A stretch of DNA of 64,000 bases from Sclerodactyla briareus (GCA_026419785.1 JAODTK010005849.1:124001-188000), one strand, 5' to 3'. Shown: positions 34,777 through 48,303, counted from the stretch's first letter. The notes: generated from the sequence alone by a model not told the origin. Numbers and translations: made by a program.

Positions 34777-37700
34777 AGCTGCGTGAGTGGTACAGTGACA
34801 TAATAACCACTACTAGACAATATGGTGGACATTCCACTGCATGAATTATACAGTGGGGAAATTAATATGGGAGAAAGAAATTAAGAGGTTAAGTCTAGTT
34901 ACGAGTAATTGCAATAATAGTATGTAAAGATGGCGACTAAGTAGAGTTTAAACCTAATAATCTTAGATGTTTTCATCAGCAAATCCTCATTGCAGGTTCC
35001 TTTCGGAAATTCTATTTTCCTATAGCAAAATGTAATTTTCTTAATAGTTTACTGAATAGCCGCAAAGGGAAATGGTTAATTCCCTTAAAAAAACAAAAAA
35101 ACAAAGAGCCCTATAGGTTTCATAGCATATCATACCCATACATATACCAATATGCACGTACATATATACACATAGGCTACACATTAACGTCTCAGGTAAT
35201 CAATGTCTGAGAAAATAATAATATAAACATATCCATACATACCCAAGATTCCTAAGTTACATACATATTTAAATTACTAATCAATAAATAGTAGTCAATA
35301 TATTCCTACGAATAAAATCTACCAGTAGTGTATATAGATATATATATATATAATAGAGGGCCAAATTATTTCCAATTCTAAATCACAAATTCCCAATTTT
35401 CTAAGAAATGTAAATGCCATTTTCTCCATTCCAAATTGGCAAATTCCGTTTTCTAAATTAGCAATTTCTGTTTTGTAAATTTCATTGCCCTTGTAAATGT
35501 ATCAATGTCATAAAAATAGTGGAACGTGTAGGAATGCATGATTATCAATTCTGTAAAAGTGGTTGAGAATGTTGTGAAGTAATAAAATGAAAATATATTT
35601 AACAGTAGCGTAAATCCATTGTTTTAAAATTGCTTAAAAAAGTTTTTGTATGATTTCGCAATTCAAACTGTTCAATTTACGGCCAAGTGAACCAAATCGT
35701 GGGACTCATGTGACTAAATTCAAACAGGGTAACACCCATTCTTGATGATTGGTCTCTATGTATACAAGCACCGTTATAGAGAGGAAACAATACTAAGCCA
35801 ATTACGGGTGTTGGTGTTCAACTGAGGGTTCCCGCATTGTCATTCACACTCAAAGTGGTGCCATACAGGCATCGCATGTGATGCAGTGTACACTGATTCT
35901 CTAGCAGGGAAATAGAAATGGCAGAGCAGGGGGCGACGAATTGTTTTAAATTTTTTTCAATTTACGATATTTCAGTAAGTATTGAAAGTACTGATGCGCA
36001 GTTTGATGTTCGACAGCTAAACTGATTTTCTCTTAGGAATTTGTCAATGTTCTAGACAATGTAGCTCACGTGAAAATTATATCGCAGTTATAAAATCATT
36101 TTCGATTTTTTAACGGCGCGGGCGTGTTAACAACGAAGCCATTCATGGCTATCGATATTGCCTACAGTGCTACCGCGGCGTGGCAGTCTGGCACGTAGAC
36201 CAGCCAAGTGTTCGTTACGGCAAACAATAGACTGAAAAGTTTACGTGGGCAAGATTATACGCAGCTTGTAGAGCGGGTATATAAGCGGGGCCATGCCAGA
36301 ATGTGACCGTAAAACATTCCGGAAAGCGATCCCTAACAATACTCGGGGCCTATTGCTTGCTTTAGTTGTTCAGCTCATTTTTCGCCTATTAAAACCGCGC
36401 TCGATTGGATGCGGCCTGACCCTTGTCAACCAAAGCCACTATGCGTTGTAGCGAGCGAATTGAAAACGATACTGCTTTTAAGCCAAATTTGTCTCTCTCT
36501 CTATACAAGTTGGATTCAGCTGTGGTACGAAGGCCCCGCGGTGTTGAGAGCCGAAAGCTATTGGTGTTCAAGGCCCACTCGCGTGTGCGTTTTCGATCCT
36601 GTTCAACTCAATTTTTGCAAACGAGTGACGCGTTTTCAAGCCAATAGAAGGGTCCTTTTTTTTCCAATAATGTAGTGTTGTTCGTTTTCAGTTCTGTCGT
36701 GAAAATCATGTGAGGAAGCATATTTTCATTTTTTTTCCTGAACGAAACGTTGATGTTGTTAATGTTTGTGAAATTCGGAATTCCGGTTCTACAATGGTTC
36801 CGCGATTTTTTTCCGATTTCCGCATCGCGGAAAAATAATGGCCCTATTATATCTGAATGAGGTAAAAAAAAGGTTGTTCTGCTTGAATATACATTCTACG
36901 GTCAAAGCGGTGAGAAGCTGTTATGGGCTGAATGTTAGACATAATTGGACAATAGGTATGGACCTGTATCACTGGTGTTTAAAGCACAAATTTCTTTTCC
37001 GCACCTTTGATACCTGTGTGGATTTGTTCTGTTGATGATTAGCTAGGTGGTGATTCTGATTGACAGACAGTTTGTCTTTGATCGATACGGAAAATATGGT
37101 GAAAGTCAGAAGCACAGTCAAAAATGTGTTCATAGAGGTCATCAAAGAACCCTTTTGCGCTTGACAGTCCCTCAAGTAAAAATTAACATGTGAAATATGG
37201 CCGATGTTTGTGCCCGGAGAATGAGGAGGCTCCTTGTGTGGAGGCAAGCATTTTCCAAACCACATTTCGGTTGTATATACATTACTGACATAACATCATT
37301 TGAAGGTTTGATCAGTTCCACCCTAATTATCCTTTCAATCAGTGAATTAGGCCCGATACATACGTATTTTTGTAAACAGCCCGCTCTCATCCTGTCAACC
37401 GATAGCCGAGCTGTCACAAACTTACCAGGCGAATGACTCAAACCCGCATTTTTCTGTACCAGGTTGTTCGTTTGGCCATGAGCAGCAGGGCATATAATGT
37501 TTCGAATAATGCAAAAGTTTTACCAGACGGGTGCCCGACTTATCCGTTTACCACATGAGGTCATCGGACGCGTAGCACAGGTCAGGGCAGTTGCACATAT
37601 GCCTTATGCTAGTGAGGCATACTTGACTGTTACGGACTCATTTGACGTACTGGTATTTCAGTAGACCACTCTTGCGCAACGGTTCTGTCCTTCAAATAAT

Positions 37701-40159
37701 TTCACTCTGAATTTGTGCCGTCCAAAAGCTTACAATTGTATTCTTCGGGTATTTTACCATATTTTTTCCACAGCAGAATGTCTTTTTATTTCACTACGGT
37801 TCCCTGAAATAACGATGATAAAATTGAACCCATCGTTGCCTACGACACGAGCAATTGGTAAATTGCTACACTGGATTCAATCATTTCGGGTGCATTTGCA
37901 TTCCCAGGCATCACCGCGCCGTTTCCTCAATTGCTTGCAAAATAAATAGCGCGATCCATCAGTTATCTATGTCTTATGGCCGTAGCAGGATAGATTGGAG
38001 TGGAAGGAGAGTTTGACTCAGAGGCTCCCCAACTCACCATTACTAGCTTGGACTTCTGACGTAAAAACCTGTTAGACTGAGGAGATGGAAGCTCATTATG
38101 AGTTCTCCACATCTCAACATGTCAACGTGTTCTATCTATAACTATAAAAATATTATCGTTTCTTGCATATTGAGCAGCTGATGCTGTTGAGGGTTATGTA
38201 CTCAAAAAACCGCTTTTTTTGTTGGTTGTAAAGATTGCTCTGAGCTTTCCATTAATATTTAATTGCTATCAATATTTTTATTACAGTATTGGAGCTTTGA
38301 AGCCAGCAGTAGATCACAGTGACTAGTATTGTAAATCATCTTATCCATGTCACTGCAGCTGTTGTGGGAGTATATTTTCCTGGTTTCCAGGTAGAGTACC
38401 ATAGTTTTGAAACTGAAGGACAATTTTATCGAATTGTATGCTTACTGCCAATGTATGTGTAGCATCAAAACAAATCGTGGGCGTGGGGTAAAGATTTCAG
38501 AAATTTTGACCACAACTAAGCACACAGTGGGGAAGATTTCCTGACAAAGACTTCAGCAAATGAGGCTGGAGTTCACACTGCGTTAGTGGTACCGCAACCT
38601 AAAAAGCCCAGATCCAAAGTTATTTTAAATAATGAAAAGCCGTAGGGACCTGCTCGAACAGATCTCATCTTTCTCGTAGTTGTTCGTGAGAATGCCAGGA
38701 TGCCTACGTAGCTCTGGTAGTGAAGCCATGCGAGCTTGTCGTGAAGGGACACCTAATGGAGTGTAGGTGGGATGGCCAGGCCCCAGGCCTGATCACTCTT
38801 GCAGTGAGCCAGCCCGGGAAGACTGGAAAGAGGCAGGGATGGACGCAGGGAAGGACTTCCAGACATGTGCCCCCTGAGTCTGAGTTGAGTGAGTGAGTGA
38901 GTGAGGAGTGAGAGGTTGAAGCGCTTTTCTGCTTTAAGGGATTATTAACCATGCTCACCATATTCAAGGTTCATGTATCCAGAAACATACTGACTTGTTA
39001 AACGCAGGTCTTGGTCACTAGGACGATAGCAGCCACATCACGGAGTGATAGCTCGGGGAAGCGGTGAGGTGTAAACATTACTTGCTGTGAGTGGTGCTCA
39101 CAGGGGACATCAATAAACCCTTTCCAATACATTCCAGTTATTTCTGTGTTAAAGTGCTTTCTAGCCTCGAATTAGGTACGAAGGTTATGTTAGGAATGAC
39201 AATGACTTGTGGCAGTTAAATAAGTGAGAGCTTAAATCAGCAGATCCATTTAACGAAACATTGTTTCCAAGATTTGAGGAGTCGGTTTAGAGAGAATCTG
39301 ATGTTATTCCAATCACGACCCAAATTGACATCACATCTTGTTATTCCGGATGAAGTCAGTGTCAGTATGATGGTGTGTGTTGGTGTGTATGTATGTTTGT
39401 TTGGATGGATGCTCGAGCTAATATATGTATGTGTGTTCCCTATAATGATAAGATTAACATTATTGCGTTGGGCGTCTGAGGTACAGAGAGGGCCAAAGTT
39501 AGGAAATATGGTACAAACAAGTAAGTCCAGAAAACTTGATCTGCTCAAAATGAAATTGGTATAGCTTGCTTATGGGGTAGTACATGAAAAACCCTATCCT
39601 TTCTGATGTTATAGATTGGGTGTCTGTCATTTTTGGAAGGGGGGAGGGGGGGGCGAGGATAGGAAAAATTGGGAAAATCTAATATTTTATGGTCACATTT
39701 ACTTTGTTAACCTGTAACTGCTGACATCCACCCTAGAATGCGATGGAGCCTTGGCGTTCCCCATGCTTACTGAGTAACATGAAAGTGACCATGCTTAGCT
39801 AGGTTAGGATGACCGGATAAGTCAAGGTTGAATCACGAACATTTGGCCACCTGGGGTTTATTCACCCCATTTCCGATTCCGCAGGGAATCTATCCATATG
39901 TTTGACATGACAACCAATCTCATTAACGAAACCACTTGTGAACAACCCAGAGATGCAAGAGTTAAGTCATCTGTCTCATTCAGGGCTAAGGAATTAATTG
40001 CTCTGATCAAATCCTAACATATGTTAGGCTTGACTTGATGATCATTTTGTGACTCTGAAGATGTTGGGATAGTAAAAACTTCAAGAGGATTTGTTATCGT
40101 CCAGGATACTGGACAGAGCGGTTGGAGGATTAGGGAAGTAGTGTTACGCTAAGGTGTGG

Positions 40160-40640
40160 GATTGCGCAAAACTATGCACACAAACTAAAAAATCTGCACA
40201 AAATTATGTTATATGGTGAAATGCCACCCGCCACTGTTTTCAACCAGTCACAATTTGGTTACGTCAGGCGAAATGGAAGGCATAGATCATATTCTTGTTT
40301 TGTCAGACATCCGTAACACTGAGGACATGAGAGAAGCACGAGTTTTATGTAAAATACGAAGCCAGCAGCATCACATAACTTTCAATTGACAGGATTTCGC
40401 AGAAGTGGTGCCTGTACAAAATTCTATGATGACCATGTGGAATGGGACCCAATCCACTGTAAAATTATGTGAACTGCAATCTGAAAACATTTTTGAAAAA
40501 TAATTGGAATAATGAAACAGGCATGTAGAGAGCTGATTCAACAAACACATTTCACAAAAGATTGATTGAGCATGGTTTTGCAAAAAGGACCCTGTAAAAA
40601 GCGAAGCAAAGTCAGTAGCTTAGGCCGACCTTGCTGGGCC
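40160..40640. repeat. Unclassified dispersed repeat, copy 1
   Basis: Alignable along most of its length to 59640-60165: shared GCACACAAACTAAAAA/GCACACAAACTCAAAA, GTAACACTGAGGACATGAGA/GTAACACTGCAGGGACATGA, ACCATGTGGAATGGGA, CTGCAATCTGAAAAC and CAACAAACACATTTCACAAA. No terminal inverted repeats or coding frame recognised. Confidence 0.7.
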
Positions 40641-41616
40641 TACCTTGTGGGAAATAGTAAAGCCATGGAAAGTTTTTCATTTTTTGTTTATTCATTAATC
40701 ACGCCAAATACCAATTTTTGCTGGAAGAAAACGATTCCCCATGGGCAGATAAAATGTGTGCCGGTGAAACAGGATTGCCCTTTCGGGTGAACGGATCAGT
40801 AGATATGGGGATCAGCAGGAACACTATGGTAAGATTCAGGGAAAAGTGTTAGTGCAGTATGTGCCATAAAGGGCCACACCAAGTACCGCATTGCTTATAC
40901 ACAGTGTTATAATAGTTTGCAATGTAGTTTGTAGAGAAGAGGGAGTCAGGGACCAAACTCGAGGAACCAAGGGGAGGGCTGTAAACCCTTTGGCGAACAC
41001 CCTTTCCTATCAGCAAAAACTTGGAAATGTCGGCAATGTTTGGTGGGATTGGCATGGTACCAAAGATTCAAGATTGGATATTTCGGAGGCAATTTGTGAG
41101 GGGGGAGGGAATTCCCCCCACATTTTGAGACCTACTTGTAAACAATAGGATAGGGTATCACCTTTGACACACTCTCAAGGGGACGAGGCAAAATATTCTC
41201 GTAGCACAGCCCCTGGTCGGGGCTTCTACCAGGTTGGATTAACATCTCTGTCAAACCCTCTGGGTCAATCGATTTGACAATATTTCGAATGCATGGGTAG
41301 GGATCTCGGACTGGATACATGTGGCCTAGCGATGCACTATCGCATTTCATGGGTAGATTCGTTGATGATAGACTTTCTTGTTTTTTCTGGTAGTTAAGTG
41401 AAGCCGAACGAAACCTTTCTTGTACACTCATTGAGCTAAAGCAGAACTCTCATTTACCCAATGAGAGTTATAATTTCCTACCCCCCAGTATTGGCCACGA
41501 GATTGCGGAATGAGATACCATATTTCAGAGTGGGTACATGCAACGGTAAAACACGTGTACGTCAGGCCTTATCATTAATCATGAAGCATTTGTGAGACTA
41601 ATGGATCATTACCTGC

Positions 41617-42140
41617 AGACCAATCTCCCAACCTCTTGGAGATTGAATACAAAGACCATGAAATTCCACCTCTGGAGATCATCAATCAGGCACTGACCAT
41701 TCCACCTCTGGAGATTATGAACATGGCCATATACCATTCCCAACTTCTTGGGAACTCATGAATCAAGGCACCACTAAACATTCCACCTCTTGGAGATCAT
41801 TGAATAAGGGCCAATGACCATTCCCACCTCTCGGAAGATCAGAATCAGGCCACTGACCATTCCCACCTCTTGGAGATAATGTATCAGGCCACTGACATTC
41901 CCCACCTCTGGAGATCATTGAATCAAGCATTTGGACCATTACCCACCTCTTGAGATCTGATCAGGCAAATGACCATTCCCACATCTTGCGAGATCCATTG
42001 AATCAAGCCATTGACCTTCCCACCTATTGGAAAAATCATGAATAAAGCCACGACCATTCTCACCTCTCGGGGATCATGAATCAGACCATTCCACCCTTTT
42101 GAAGATCATGAATCCGACCAATGGCCATTCTGGTCCTCCT
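41617..42140. repeat. Minisatellite, about 38-bp unit
   Basis: Roughly 14 degenerate copies of a unit with core CCACCTCTTGGAGATCAT followed by GAATCAGGCCA and TGACCATTC. Units vary in length by several bases, mainly through small indels. No spacer structure and no Cas-like genes, so it is not a CRISPR array. Confidence 0.88.
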
Positions 42141-43874
42141 GGAACACCCTGTCATTGGGCCAATCGTCATGTCAGAGGTAACCAGACGGAGAGATACCAC
42201 CCAATCCCCACCTCAGAGGAGATGTTGTATGGGGCCACGTCCACACAATGATTAATAATTGGATCTCTGTGCGGTGGGGTTTTTTTTTTTTTCCCCCACG
42301 GGGCACCAAACAGCTCGTTGAAGGGAGACGAGGGACCGTGTACTAGAGGATGACTTAATGCAGCGGGAGGGAAAGTGTAAGGAACCGATCCACACCCCGA
42401 TAGAGTGGAGCGCAACCGACGAGGAGAAAGGAAGAAATGGAGGAACAAGTACTGCAGATGTTGGATCAACTATATGTACAGTTTGTGGCAAAGGGACTGG
42501 AAAAAATTGGTTCAGCAATGTGATGCTAACTTTTGTGACGATTCTGTCCACGTGTGATGCCAATTTTCACAATTTGTTGAAACCTTGGTTTTATGAGGCG
42601 ACCACTAAAATAACCTCTCAAAATTGCTTCACTTTTCCTGGATGAGGGGGGAGTGGGAAGTGGCATCGTTCCAATTCTTGTGGCTGCAGATCACTTCTTC
42701 GAGCATGTGTTCAGTTAACATTGAGAATCATTTAAGTGAGACCCAAAGAGGGAAAACTATGCATATCATGTGTGCATTCAAATGCTGATCTACTGATACT
42801 GTAACCAAGCTGAAGCTTAGTAATAGTTAAAATTTCGGTGGGCCAGAAAAATTATGGTTGCTAGAACATTGAGAAAGAAATTTCTTGCACACAATTATGA
42901 GACCATTCAAGATTTCTCTATGGTCGGAATGTGTGTGTTCAAGTTTTGTCTCCATAGAACAATTGTGTTGGAAAGTGATTTGTCCGCATTTAAACACAAG
43001 AATTTGCACAGAGAGTGATGGGGAGCCCAAACACTATATCTCCGAAGTGATACAAATTATGATAGTTAGCATATCCTTCCTGGTGATGGAATTAACTAAC
43101 ATGATTGCTGTGTTCATTTAAAGTTCGTTTACAATTTATTTCATGTCATCCTTCCCAGCCACGAGGCTCCCCATACTGTAGTAGTTATTGTATTAACGGA
43201 TATAAAAACTAGCAATGGAAACAACAGGGCAATCCCCGGAGTTGCAGGATCTATCGGCAAATGTGGAAAACTATAATTTGTTTTACTTAGCTACTTTTAG
43301 CGAGTTGCAAAGGCAAAAACTTATCAAAATATGTTGGGAAAACAAGCATTTTCCAACAAAAATGAGCCAATTCATGGAAATTTCAGTTATTACAGCATAA
43401 ATTGTGGGAAACCTTGGTTTTGATACTTTGTACCTTCATTCTGAAATTTGGACTCATTCAGTCATTACCAATCTCTAAATATACCAAAAAAACTGAACAG
43501 ATTTTCAGACATTCTCAAATTTGCCAACCAAAAATCGATTTTCCCCCCTAAAATTGGCATTTTTGGTAATTTTGGCTGATTGCTGGGAAAAGTTGTTACT
43601 TGTGCCTTTTACATTGCTACAAAGTTTTTAAATCATTCGTTCTTGGAATAAGGAATATCTTGAAAAATAGTGAAAAACTTGTAAAAATGAGAAGTTGCCC
43701 CAAAATTTGTCTTTTTCCTCCTAAATTCGCCAATTTTGATAGTTTCTGTCTAATTTCGGAGAGCAACTATTGTTCAGTGACTATTCAAGCGTGTGCAAAA
43801 ATTTCACTTTGTTCAGCCACTCCAAGTGGAGTTTATTCACAGAAAAACCATTCAAAAATCTGAACGGACACGCA

Positions 43875-43922
43875 AACGCACACACACACACACGCACACA
43901 CACACGCACACACACACACAAA
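43875..43922. repeat. CA microsatellite
   Basis: Interrupted (CA)n with ACGCACAC variants, about 48 bp. The Thr-His-rich frames here are artefacts. Confidence 0.9.
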
Positions 43923-44548
43923 CGGACCACTTTTGCGAGGGCACCTCATTGCTGGATCACCCGGCACCCATGGGTACCCCACCAGTGGGTACCCCTCAGT
44001 GGATAGTTTCGAAACCACCACTATGGTTACCATAGCAACGTTGGTATGGCAACCAGCAACAGTAAAATAGGTGAATGGCAAAGTGACTACAATACTCATC
44101 GGCCCTTCGGGACCAATGAGATAAAAAATTGGTAAAAATTTGTAATTTCATGGAATAAGTCCCTGTGGCGAAAATGAATACGTCTGTTACGGCCGGCTGG
44201 CTTTTCTGAAAATCCACGAACTGACCACCATTCTCTCCAAAATAGAAATAATTTGAGTGCTGTAATTTTGACTGATGTTCTTCTTGTAGATGAAGTGTCG
44301 AATGATGGCATTCATTTTAATATCATTGATGCTTATTTCTCGAATATTTTGAAGGGTGAATGGAACTTTAAGATAGCTAAACCAGCCCAAAAGAAAACCA
44401 AAATTATATTCAGCCTATGGTTGAATAGTCAAACTAATGGTGGGTAAGCGGGGGCAGCATTTGATAGGATGTTGGATAAATGATTCAGTATGTTTCACAT
44501 ATGTTTTCATCCCGTCTCATTTTTGTCTATCTTTACCATTTCCCTTAG

Positions 44549-44700
44549 GCTGAGGAGTCACCTGATGAGAGCGAGAAGCTCTCTCTACGGTGAAGGAGTC
44601 TCTGATGTCAGTATGGAGGACATGATGTCAAAACTGGGCAATGTAGATTACAGCAACTTTGTTACAAGGCCCATGACGACAACTCTGGATACTATTCATG
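44549..44700 (+). CDS. TMEM245: TMEM245 exon F (extracytosolic loop end)
   Basis: Acceptor ACCATTTCCCTTAG ends at 44548; donor CATG|GTGATT follows 44700. The 5' part reads AEESPDESEKLSL in one frame. The remainder, in another frame, reads GEGVSDVSMEDMMSKLGNVD then YSNF and TTTLDTIH. The second half resembles the family segment 'LGDILDWQDI.SFV.ENIETFLSILES' in spacing and hydrophobic pattern. The frame switch falls in the CTCTCTCTAC stretch near 44578, a plausible slippage error. The identification is weaker than for the membrane exons but fits the exon order. Confidence 0.55.
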
Positions 44701-45525
44701 GTGATTCCTGTTTTGAGAAGTTGTGTCCTCTGCATCAAGGATTTATTACCACCTGAAGGTCATCATTGTTACAATAAATGTCTGTGTTTATTACAACCCC
44801 GCTTGTGTTATGTTAGCTGCCGAGTGGGGTGTAACTCTCCATTTGTGAACCCAACAGTGCCGTCTCCACTATGGAATTCTTAGAGACGGTCACTTCACTC
44901 TATATCAGTTTGTCCACTTGATAAAGAATAATTGTTGTCAGGCTGTTTAGGGAACTGGTGAGACCGTCACCTGGGATGCTGGTTCCATTATGGTCGTGCC
45001 TTACTCCTCGCAAGACGAGCAGGTAGCTTGAAATGTGTTTTAGTGGCAGGGCTGCCAGAATAATTCACTGTTTTAGGGATTCACCTAACATGAAGTTGAG
45101 ACTTCTCGTTTTAACTTTGATGAGGTGAGACCAATTTGGAGTGGTGGTGGTAGGTGTGGGGGGGGGGTGGGTGGGGGGGGTTTTTGTGTTTTTGTTTTTT
45201 TATTTTTTTTTGTCCCCCCAGGTCTGTGTGTAAAATTGTTTAATGGATTAGAGGGCCCTCCCTTTCACTATTCCATTGAGTTTCCCAAGCTTGGTGGCAA
45301 ACACTGCAATTGGACATTCGTAAATATTCCTTCTCACAGAAAGTTATTAATGAGAGGGGAATAGCCCTTCCTAACGCGGTTGTTTTATCCAAATTGACTC
45401 TTCAAAGGAACAGTCTTGATTTAGTGTTTCCAAGAAGTGTGGGCACAATTCTCTGGGCATCTGAGTTTTATCTTAATTTGTTGTTTCATAATGACTTGTG
45501 GGTTTAATTCAATTCCCATTCTCAG

Positions 45526-45652
45526 ATTGTTGAATCTGTTCTGGAATGATTATTCAGAGCAACAATCCGCATAGTGCTCTCTGCTTGGCTCCAACATCAG
45601 TACTCTCCTCTCTGGGGGACTGCGATCCTCCCACTTCCTACCTGGCCAGTCG
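45526..45652 (+). CDS. TMEM245: TMEM245 exon G (membrane segment, heavily frameshifted)
   Basis: Acceptor CCCATTCTCAG ends at 45525; strong donor CG|GTAAGT follows 45652. The start reads IVESV, then MIIQSN in a second frame, which fits the family's 'SILESLWVVM.RN' block. The 3' end, in a third frame, reads GTAIL followed by hydrophobic residues, fitting 'SGTALLNFVLS'. At least three indels are needed. Identification depends on these short blocks, on strong splice signals and on the position between exons F and H. Confidence 0.5.
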
Positions 45653-45799
45653 GTAAGTTAACGAGAATGTTCCAACATTTGTGCGCCTTCCAGGGTGCTG
45701 TTTCCTTCTGTTTTTAGCTTCTAAAAATCTACTTCACATATTCAATTCGCTAAGCATAGTGACCCTCCCACTCCAACTACACGCCATTGAACCTTTGGA

Positions 45800-45856
45800 A
45801 ATATACAAGTCTGGGTTGGCCACCCGGTCGCCCTTCTCTTTTTCCAGCCTTTTTTT
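45800..45856 (+). repeat. Orphan fragment of DIRS terminal repeat
   Basis: CTGGGTTGGCCACCCGGTCG and CCCTTCTCTTTTTCCAGCC resemble the terminal repeat of DIRS-like element 1 (left repeat at 22245-22262, and the inverse of 28625-28670). No DIRS coding sequence is nearby. It may be a relic or a recombinational leftover. Confidence 0.45.
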
Positions 45857-45954
45857 TTTCTGAATTAATAATTCTCATATTGGGGGCCCCCCCCCCAGCC
45901 CTCCAGAAGTGATGGCTTGCCTGATAACCGAGTTCCTTGTGCCACCAACCCTAG

Positions 45955-46320
45955 ATATGCTGACAAATTTGGGGATCCATTATAAAACAGCTGATTTAAA
46001 TAAAATCGAAAGAATTCAAAGAAGAGCTGCACGTGTTGTGATACATGACTAATCCGTAGACAGACAAGGGTGACAGATACTAGCAGTCCTAACTGGGAAC
46101 CACCTGGCTGAAAGGATGAAAGGGAGGAAGCAGGCTTGTACTCTTCTACTCAAGTTAATCACTGGCCATGGTGGCAGTTCCAAAACCAAATGAACGGAGA
46201 CTTTGTAGCATGGTCGCTCCAACAAGAATCCAATCCCCCAGTAAATACAAGCCTTCAGTAACAGTTTTGCCTATCTTCAAACTTTAGAGACTGGAAGAAC
46301 TTACCGCTCCCCTGTTAAGG
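45955..46320 (+). pseudogene. Non-LTR reverse transcriptase C-terminal fragment
   Basis: Reads DKFGDPLYKTADLNKIERIQ then RRAARVVIHD (45960-46050; small frame adjustments), followed by ILAVLTGNHLAERMKGRKQA and LLLKLITG (46078-46160). It matches the 'KIE.IQRRAARFV..DY' and 'L.W..L..RR..ARL..L.KI' blocks of Jockey/CR1-group LINEs. Frame-broken and 5'-truncated. Confidence 0.72.
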
Positions 46321-48155
46321 AAAGGCCTAGAGGGGGGGGGGAGGTTTTTCCTGAAGTGTTAGGCCCGCCTGCCGCCCCACACTTACTAGTGCTGCCGTGA
46401 ATTCTAACTGACACCGACATCCTGATACCCGAAAGGGGTTTGTCACTAGACGAGCAGAAGGTCAACATCTTGGCTCGAGATGTGCCATTTGTAAAATTTG
46501 TAGTAATAAATCTATTGGCTATTGTGGGAGCCTTGGGGGTTTGTTTCATCATCACATGCCCCCCGAAAAATGGAGTATCTTGTTCTGAATTGCATGATAA
46601 GTCCTTGTAATGTGTGAAGAATTAGTTTAGGCCAGCACGTTTACATGATTGACATGGTAGTGGGGGGTGGCGAAAGGGGGTCTGATGCCATAATTGATTA
46701 GAGTAACGAATGCAAACCTCATAATGAATAACGTGTTAAAATCAGGTGACTTCCCTATTTAGGAACTCAATTCCTAACCGACTAATAATTTTGAATTAAA
46801 GAAATTTGGCTGTCCAATGAAGACCGTCTGAGAACGATACACATGGTTATGGCGACAAAGTCCAAACGCGGGGGGGGGGCATTTTTCTGCACAGGCACAG
46901 GCTGGGGTAGCATTGTCACAATCGAATAGCATATGATTGGTTCACTTTTATATTTTTAAAAACCAATCCACTATGTTCGATTGTTCAGTAGAGATATCGG
47001 AAGTTTGATCTTTGCCAGGCGGGATTCGGAGTGTTGAACAGGGCGCACTTAGCCTACAATGGGGTTGCGGAGGGTTGGGTACGGGTGTCCCTTCGGGAGC
47101 CAGTTCCCACACAAAGCCTTCAGTACCTACCCGAGAACCTCTCATGAACATGGCACAACTGCAATCTCACCATGGTATTGATGCCCAGTGTATCAATAGA
47201 TGCATGCTGTGTACTACATGCTGTGACGCCTCCAGAACAAGGTAAGTTTGCCCACTTTGACTTCCAGCTAGCAATTTTGCCACAACACAGGCGCAACTCT
47301 GGGTTGCATTCCATATGCAGGCACACAGTGCAAAAAGTGGACCTGGCTTGTGCATGCCTCCGTGATTCCTCGAATTCAGGCATCTCCATGCTATATTTTG
47401 TGTGCATTTTTCCCGGGCTGGTGCCTCTGGCTGCCCAACTTTGTTGTTAATATGTTCCTGATTACTTCACTAAGTATTTATGAATTGGAATGATAGATAG
47501 GATATTCAGGCCTTTTGTTTCGAATTGGAACGCGTATGGGGTCATAGGGGATTAGAAGGTTAGTGCCTTGGGATTTCTACCGACATGAAGTCATCTGGGT
47601 TTCGATTCTGCGATAGAGCAGCGTTTACAGTCATTCTTCCCCATACAATGTAACCTCAACTGACAGCTCGCAAACTGAGACGTGTCGGTTCAGACAGTCA
47701 TCTCTCCCCTGACTGTTTGGGGGCCCTCACCACAAGATTGTTGTTTTAATGTCCACAAACTGGGTCTAACTTTCTGGTCTAGCTATATCGGTCCATGAAT
47801 ACTTCCTGCTATGATGGAATAGATCTACTAGCATACTCAACCTCACCATATGCAATCTAGCACACCATACACAACGGGCCAGCAGCCCATCCTCCTTCCA
47901 AAATTGCCAGTCTTCAGTACTCTCTTACATCACGCACTCTGCTAGTTTGGAAGCTTGTTCCCAGATTATTCTGCATATTTTTTTTTGGAAAGGAGAGATA
48001 GAGAAGAGGTTCTGGAACCTCTGGCAATGTATGAAGCCCTTTGAGTATCCTTGATTGGAAGTTTTTGTTTCCTGCTTATTGAGGTTTGATTTCCAGACAT
48101 CATCTCTGCTGCGCATCATGACTTATCCGTGTACTATTTTCCTATCTTTGTACAG

Positions 48156-48303
48156 ATTGTGTTTATACTACATTGTTTCTATTTGCTTAGCTACAGTCGT
48201 GATCAGTATCTGCCGATGAAAATGGTTGGGATATCCAGCATCATCCCCATCGGCATGGCGGAGCCGAAAATCAATACGGCAAAGCATTCGAGAATGCTAT
48301 CAG
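48156..48303 (+). CDS. TMEM245: TMEM245 exon H (FYLLS segment)
   Basis: Acceptor TATCTTTGTACAG ends at 48155; donor CAG|GTGTAT follows 48303. Reads IVFILHCFYLLSYSRDQYLP, then MKMVGISSIIPIGMAEP. After a one-base shift near 48270 it reads NQYGKAFENAIR. The family has 'FLTTLFYLLSSS(D)EYY.PV' and later '(I)IGQSVEEAIRGVF' at these places, so this is a strong match. It should join an exon beginning with Gly-Val-Phe, which was not located confidently. Confidence 0.8.

Larger units (their letters stand above)
28917..44548 (+). other. TMEM245 intron(s) E-F, exons probably missing
   Basis: 15.6 kb. Contains the family 2 miniature element, a LINE fragment, the inverted hAT-like copy, a dispersed repeat, a 38-bp minisatellite and a CA microsatellite. 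The protein family has well over 100 residues between exons E and F (a membrane segment and an extracytosolic loop), so one or more exons should be here. None could be recognised; 35000-37980 and 38000-40100 show no supported gene. Confidence 0.5.

Noticed and set aside
41617..42140. Regularly spaced repeats resembling a CRISPR array
   Set aside because: Units are contiguous and degenerate with no unique spacers, and the sequence is animal nuclear DNA.
44253..44447. A 64-codon open frame just before exon F following a TTGTAG acceptor-like site
   Set aside because: No family match and no donor at a sensible place; likely chance.
47165..47240. Possible exon before a strong GTAAGT donor at 47241
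   Set aside because: Cys-rich frame with no family similarity and no clear acceptor.
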